In this document: positions 60,590 to 64,000 of the stretch, piece after piece
Numbering within the stretch: position 1 is the first letter of the stretch
Layout: each line of letters starts with the position of its first letter
Assembly: GCF_000194625.1 (NCBI RefSeq)
Contig: NC_015320.1
Location: 186,001 to 250,000 of the forward strand
Length of the DNA: 64,000 bases
Direction of reading: 5' to 3'
Origin: Archaeoglobus veneficus SNP6
GTDB taxonomy: Archaea; Halobacteriota; Archaeoglobi; Archaeoglobales; Archaeoglobaceae
Made by a program: the position numbers and the translations under genes
Notes under the pieces: generated by a model
What the model was told of the DNA's origin: nothing
Database searches by the model: none
What the model saw: only the letters and a program-made list of their open reading frames with translations

Positions 60590-61290
60590 ATGGAAGGAAG
60601 AGGGAAGTCGCAAGAAGACTTTTTGCCTACGAGTTCAATCGTTCAACCCACAAAATTGGAGGAGAGGATGAGAGATCTCCCGTTTACGTTCTCACGCCTA
60701 CAGGCATGCGCTGCAACAGGGTGTTCGTTGTGGGAGTTCTTCTCGACAAGGAAGAAACCCGTCCTGATACCAACTTCTGGAGGATAAGGGTTAGCGACCC
60801 GACAGGCGTTTTCATCGGCTACGTTGGCAGGTTCCAGCCGGACGCCCTCGAAACGATTCTCGAAGTCGAACCTCCAGAACTCGTTGCGATAGTTGCGAAG
60901 GTCAGACTCTTCGAGGGCGAGACAAGAAACTTTGCCTCTCTTCGTCCGGAGAGCATAGCAGTCGTTGACAGTGATGTGAGGGATTACTGGGTTTGTGAAA
61001 CTGCAAGGCTCACACTCGAGAGAATAAAACAGATGGAGGAGCGCAGCAGCGAGGATGCGGAGCTTGCATGGCAGATCTACAACCCTGACCTCGAGGAGTA
61101 CAGAACCATTGTCAGGCAGGCGGTTCAGAGCGTGGTTGCGGAATACGGCGTGGTTGAGGAGGCAAAGGAGAAAGCCGCCAGAGAGGAAGAGAAGGAGGAA
61201 ATTGAGGAGATAGAAGACATAGATGAGTTTGAGGAGGAGTTCGATTTCGAAGAGGAGGAGTGGGATCTTTCGGACATTCTTGGGGAGTAA
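60586..61290 (+). CDS. RPA-associated OB-fold protein (COG3390)
   Basis: A 234-residue partner of the RPA above. One OB fold (NRVFVVGVLLDKEE, FWRIRVSDPTGVFIGYVGRF) is followed by a helical region and an extremely acidic C-terminal tail (about 195-230, mostly Glu), ending WDLSDILGE. Such a tail could bind basic proteins or mimic DNA. The RPA plus COG3390 pair is standard in euryarchaea. Confidence 0.9.
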   Translation: MNGRKREVARRLFAYEFNRSTHKIGGEDERSPVYVLTPTGMRCNRVFVVGVLLDKEETRPDTNFWRIRVSDPTGVFIGYVGRFQPDALETILEVEPPELVAIVAKVRLFEGETRNFASLRPESIAVVDSDVRDYWVCETARLTLERIKQMEERSSEDAELAWQIYNPDLEEYRTIVRQAVQSVVAEYGVVEEAKEKAAREEEKEEIEEIEDIDEFEEEFDFEEEEWDLSDILGE

Positions 61291-61321
61291 TGCCTGACTG
61301 GGCTTGAAGAAGGTGGAGGAG

Positions 61322-62437
61322 ATGGAAGCAAGACGTCTTTCCCAAATTTCAACCTCCATGATAAGGAGGATGTTTGAAGTAGTGCAGGAGGCGAGGAAAA
61401 AAGGTATAGATGTTGTAAACCTCTCCATTGGTGAGCCCGACTTCGACACGCATCCAGAAATAGTTGAAAAGGCCTGTGAAGCGATGAGGAAAAGCTTCAC
61501 CCACTATACCTCAAACTTTGGTATAGATGAGCTACGGGCTGCCATAGCTGAAAGATACGGAGTTGAACCAAAAAACGTCATGGTTACCGCCGGAGCGAGC
61601 GAAGCGCTGATGAACGCAGCTCTGGCTTTCATAGAGGAAGGCAGCAAGGTCGTAATTCCGTCGCCCAACTTTCTCTCCTACTTCACTTACGCAAAGGTGT
61701 GTGGAGGCAAAATTGTTCAGCTAAAAACCCACCCTACCTTCGAAATAGATGTGGATGCTCTCAACGAGCTCATGGACAAAGATGTGTCTCTCGTGTTCAT
61801 CAACTATCCGAATAACCCCACCGGAGTAGTTGCAGACGAGAAAACCCTTAAGGCCGTCGTCGAGATAGCAAGCGATTGCAACGCCATCGTTGTGAGTGAC
61901 GAAATCTACGATGCAATTTACTATGATAAAAAGCCGACAAGCCTTGCTGGCATGGAAAATGTAGTCGTTGTCAACGGCTTTTCGAAGAGCCTTGCAATGA
62001 CGGGCTGGAGGATAGGATTCGTCATAGCCAGCGAAACCCTTCTCGACTCAATGCTCAAGGTGCATCAGGTTAACGGCGTATGCGCCCCTGCTTTTGCCCA
62101 GAAGGCCGTAGCGGACGTTTTGCTCAGCGGAAAGGCTGATGAGATAGCAAACGAGATGGTTGGGGAATTCAGAAAGCGAAGAGACTACGTTTACGACGAG
62201 CTCAAAAAGATGGGCCTTGAAGTCGTAAAGCCTGAAGGAGCCTTCTACCTGTTCCCGCGAGTGCCCATCAACTGTATCGAGTTCGCAGAGAAACTCGTGG
62301 AAAAGGGTGTTGCCGTAACTCCGGGCCTCCCCTTTGGCGACTGGAATGAGAACTACGTCAGGATCTCGTACGCAACGTCCATGGAGAATCTCAGAATTGC
62401 TATGGAGAGAATGAAGGAATTCGTTGAAGGTCTTTAA
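61322..62437 (+). CDS. PLP-dependent aminotransferase, class I/II
   Basis: A 371-residue fold-type I aminotransferase of the AspC/AlaT group. Blocks: VVNLSIGEPDFDTHPEIVEKA near residue 32, GASEALMNAAL, NYPNNPTGV, and the PLP lysine in NGFSKSLAMTGWRIGF. Likely substrates are aspartate, alanine or aromatic amino acids; which cannot be told. TTG 61304 is in frame, but AAGGTGG before ATG 61322 favours the latter. It follows the RPA pair after 31 bases. Confidence 0.88.
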   Translation: MEARRLSQISTSMIRRMFEVVQEARKKGIDVVNLSIGEPDFDTHPEIVEKACEAMRKSFTHYTSNFGIDELRAAIAERYGVEPKNVMVTAGASEALMNAALAFIEEGSKVVIPSPNFLSYFTYAKVCGGKIVQLKTHPTFEIDVDALNELMDKDVSLVFINYPNNPTGVVADEKTLKAVVEIASDCNAIVVSDEIYDAIYYDKKPTSLAGMENVVVVNGFSKSLAMTGWRIGFVIASETLLDSMLKVHQVNGVCAPAFAQKAVADVLLSGKADEIANEMVGEFRKRRDYVYDELKKMGLEVVKPEGAFYLFPRVPINCIEFAEKLVEKGVAVTPGLPFGDWNENYVRISYATSMENLRIAMERMKEFVEGL

Positions 62438-62445
62438 CCCCTTGA

Positions 62446-63957
62446 TCAGTCCTCGAGGGCCGTAAGCTGATCATTTATCTCCTCTTCAATTTTCTTTGCC
62501 ACCTCTTCGGATATCAGCCCCCTGATGGCAGCATCTCTTATTGCGCTCTTTTCAGCAAGAAGAACTTTCTTCCATGCAATTTTCAGGATATCTTTTGTTA
62601 GTTCGTCGTCGCACAGCTTTGTAAGCTCTTCCTTTGTGCTCTCAAGTAACCCGTCAATGTCGGCAAGAATCTGTCTTCCTATTCCTTCGGCAAGCTCGCC
62701 GTTTTCTATCATTCTTTCGAGTTCTTTTCTGCCGGCCATGAGGGCCATGCTCCTTGCGAGCATTTCCTCGTACTTCAGCCTCTTTTCCTCTCTCCTTGCG
62801 AGCTCTGAGCGTTTTATGAAGAACTCGAGGCTCAGCCCTTGGACAACGAGGGAGAAGAGAACAACACCGAGAGTCATTCCGGCTATGAGCTCTCTGTGCG
62901 GTATATCTTCAAGGCTGAGGGCGAGAGCTACGGGAATCGTTCCATGCAGGCCGCCCCAGAATACGACGTGCTGCCATAGCTTTGGTATCTGCATTCGGGG
63001 GAGGTTCAGGAGGGGATAAACGGCAAGGGCTCTTCCGGCAATTGAAGCGAGAATAGCGACCCCTATGGCGTATGCGAAACCCGGAAGCCTCGACGCTATA
63101 TCCATTCCAATCAGTATAAAGACGATGGAGTTGATCAGGAATACTGTAAAGCCCCAGAACGTCGCGAGGGTCAGACGTGTTGAAGGAGACATGGCAAACA
63201 GCATGCCGTAGTTTCCGATGAGCAATCCGGCGGCAACGACTGCTATGACTCCGGAAACGTGAAGCTTTTCCGCTATTAAGAATGCGGAGAAAGCGAGAAC
63301 GAGGGTTAAAGCAACTTCAATCTCGTGATCATCAATCTTTTTCATCGCTCTGTAAGCAGCATATCCGAGAACCGCTCCTACTGCAGCTCCGCCGATGCAC
63401 ACGAATATAAAGTTGAATATTCCTGCAAAGATGTTTAGCTCTCCACTCCTGATCATTTCGAGGAGGATGCTGAAAATAACAACGGCTGTTCCATCATTGA
63501 GTATGCTCTCTCCCTCTACTATTGTTGTCAGCCTTCTTGTAACACCAAGATTCTTGAACGTTGCAAGAACCGAAACGGGGTCTGTAGGAGTGATCATCGC
63601 TCCGAAGAGAAGAGCTACTGGCAGAGGGATGCCAAGGGCTTTATGGATAATGAATCCTATAAAGACCGTGGAGATAAGGACTCCAGCCGTTGAGAGAAGG
63701 CCAATTGGCCTGATGTTGTCCCTGAGGTGCTGGAGATCCATGTTGAGGGCTCCTTCGAAGAGAAGTGGCGGGAGGATAAGGAAGAATACTATCTCTTCAG
63801 TCAGGACTATCTCTGGCATCACCTTCAAATAGCCGACCGCAAGCCCGACGATGACGAGGGCGATGGTGTAGGGTAGCTTTACGTACTTCACGGCGATTCC
63901 TATTGCGCACGCTATGAGGAGAAGGGATACGAGTTCAGCGAGGATGTCGACGTGCAT
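62446..63957 (-). CDS. CPA1-type Na+/H+ antiporter
   Basis: A 503-residue membrane antiporter with about 12 helices and a 110-residue charged cytoplasmic tail rich in coiled coil (KRSELARREEKRLKYEE...). Family motifs: LPPLLFEGALNMD near 65, GAMITPTDPVSVLA near 120, and VEGESILNDGTAVVIF near 148, whose Asn-Asp pair is the ion site of CPA1 exchangers. It would exchange Na+ for H+ for pH and salt homeostasis. Confidence 0.93.
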   Translation of the reverse strand: MHVDILAELVSLLLIACAIGIAVKYVKLPYTIALVIVGLAVGYLKVMPEIVLTEEIVFFLILPPLLFEGALNMDLQHLRDNIRPIGLLSTAGVLISTVFIGFIIHKALGIPLPVALLFGAMITPTDPVSVLATFKNLGVTRRLTTIVEGESILNDGTAVVIFSILLEMIRSGELNIFAGIFNFIFVCIGGAAVGAVLGYAAYRAMKKIDDHEIEVALTLVLAFSAFLIAEKLHVSGVIAVVAAGLLIGNYGMLFAMSPSTRLTLATFWGFTVFLINSIVFILIGMDIASRLPGFAYAIGVAILASIAGRALAVYPLLNLPRMQIPKLWQHVVFWGGLHGTIPVALALSLEDIPHRELIAGMTLGVVLFSLVVQGLSLEFFIKRSELARREEKRLKYEEMLARSMALMAGRKELERMIENGELAEGIGRQILADIDGLLESTKEELTKLCDDELTKDILKIAWKKVLLAEKSAIRDAAIRGLISEEVAKKIEEEINDQLTALED

Positions 63958-64000
63958 CGTTTTTTAGTAATGTTAAATGGTAAAAATGTTTGGCAGAATC

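Overview
The window is a gene-dense chromosome segment from a hyperthermophilic euryarchaeon, most probably a member of the Archaeoglobaceae. The case rests on archaeal-type genes (DnaG, RPA with its partner, GatD, RlmE, a Grc3-like kinase, MfnA, AMP phosphorylase, the ArvABC-like GTPase cluster), tRNA genes without an encoded CCA, leaderless genes with TATA boxes about 25-30 bases upstream, many ATGA-type overlaps, and a small heat-shock gene carrying an exact match to the operator described for the Archaeoglobus heat-shock regulator HSR1. The species cannot be fixed from the sequence alone.

Bases 1-31400 are mostly core genome: the end of a DNA ligase; a UPF0175/PIN-like toxin-antitoxin pair; aroC; hsp20; a CtaB-like prenyltransferase; MoaE with half a MobB domain; initiator tRNA-Met; nikR; a SpoVG-like gene; aspS-hisD; tRNA-Gln; rlmE, yjbQ and a Grc3-like kinase; a ferredoxin; the ArvABC-like cluster; a type II restriction-modification system next to serS; AMP phosphorylase; two moeA genes, one fused to a substrate-binding domain; and a bioY-ecfA-ecfT biotin importer with an operator-like palindrome over the bioY start.

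Bases 31900-43530 look like an accessory island. It is visibly more A+T-rich and holds three ABC-2 export systems in a row, a SpoIIM/DUF95 membrane protein, a lipoprotein, a large NEW3-type surface protein, and a divergently transcribed, signal-bearing, tryptophan-rich small protein. ABC ATPase + DUF95 + small membrane protein + hydrophobic leader peptide is the parts list of circular-bacteriocin loci in Firmicutes, so this is the best candidate here for an undescribed archaeal peptide export or self-protection system. The right edge carries a segmental duplication: relics of the neighbouring arsC-like and DUF523 genes flank an inserted secreted-protein gene, a 19-bp palindrome and a frame-disrupted membrane winged-helix gene.

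Bases 43538-63957 return to core genome: DUF523 and methyltransferase genes, a phosphoesterase, gatD-argH, an MJ1316-like gene and a regulator, dnaG, a cupin, mfnA, mobA-moaA, a 57-residue conserved gene with hisC and a Fap7-like kinase, a GH130-like gene, hisG, an MFS carrier, RPA and its partner, an aminotransferase and a Na+/H+ antiporter.

Connected themes: molybdenum/tungsten cofactor synthesis (moaE, two moeA, mobA, moaA); histidine synthesis scattered in three places (hisD, hisC, hisG); and tRNA-dependent amide synthesis, where aspS carries the two residues linked to non-discriminating AspRS and gatD forms Gln-tRNA. No rRNA genes, CRISPR arrays or transposase genes were seen.
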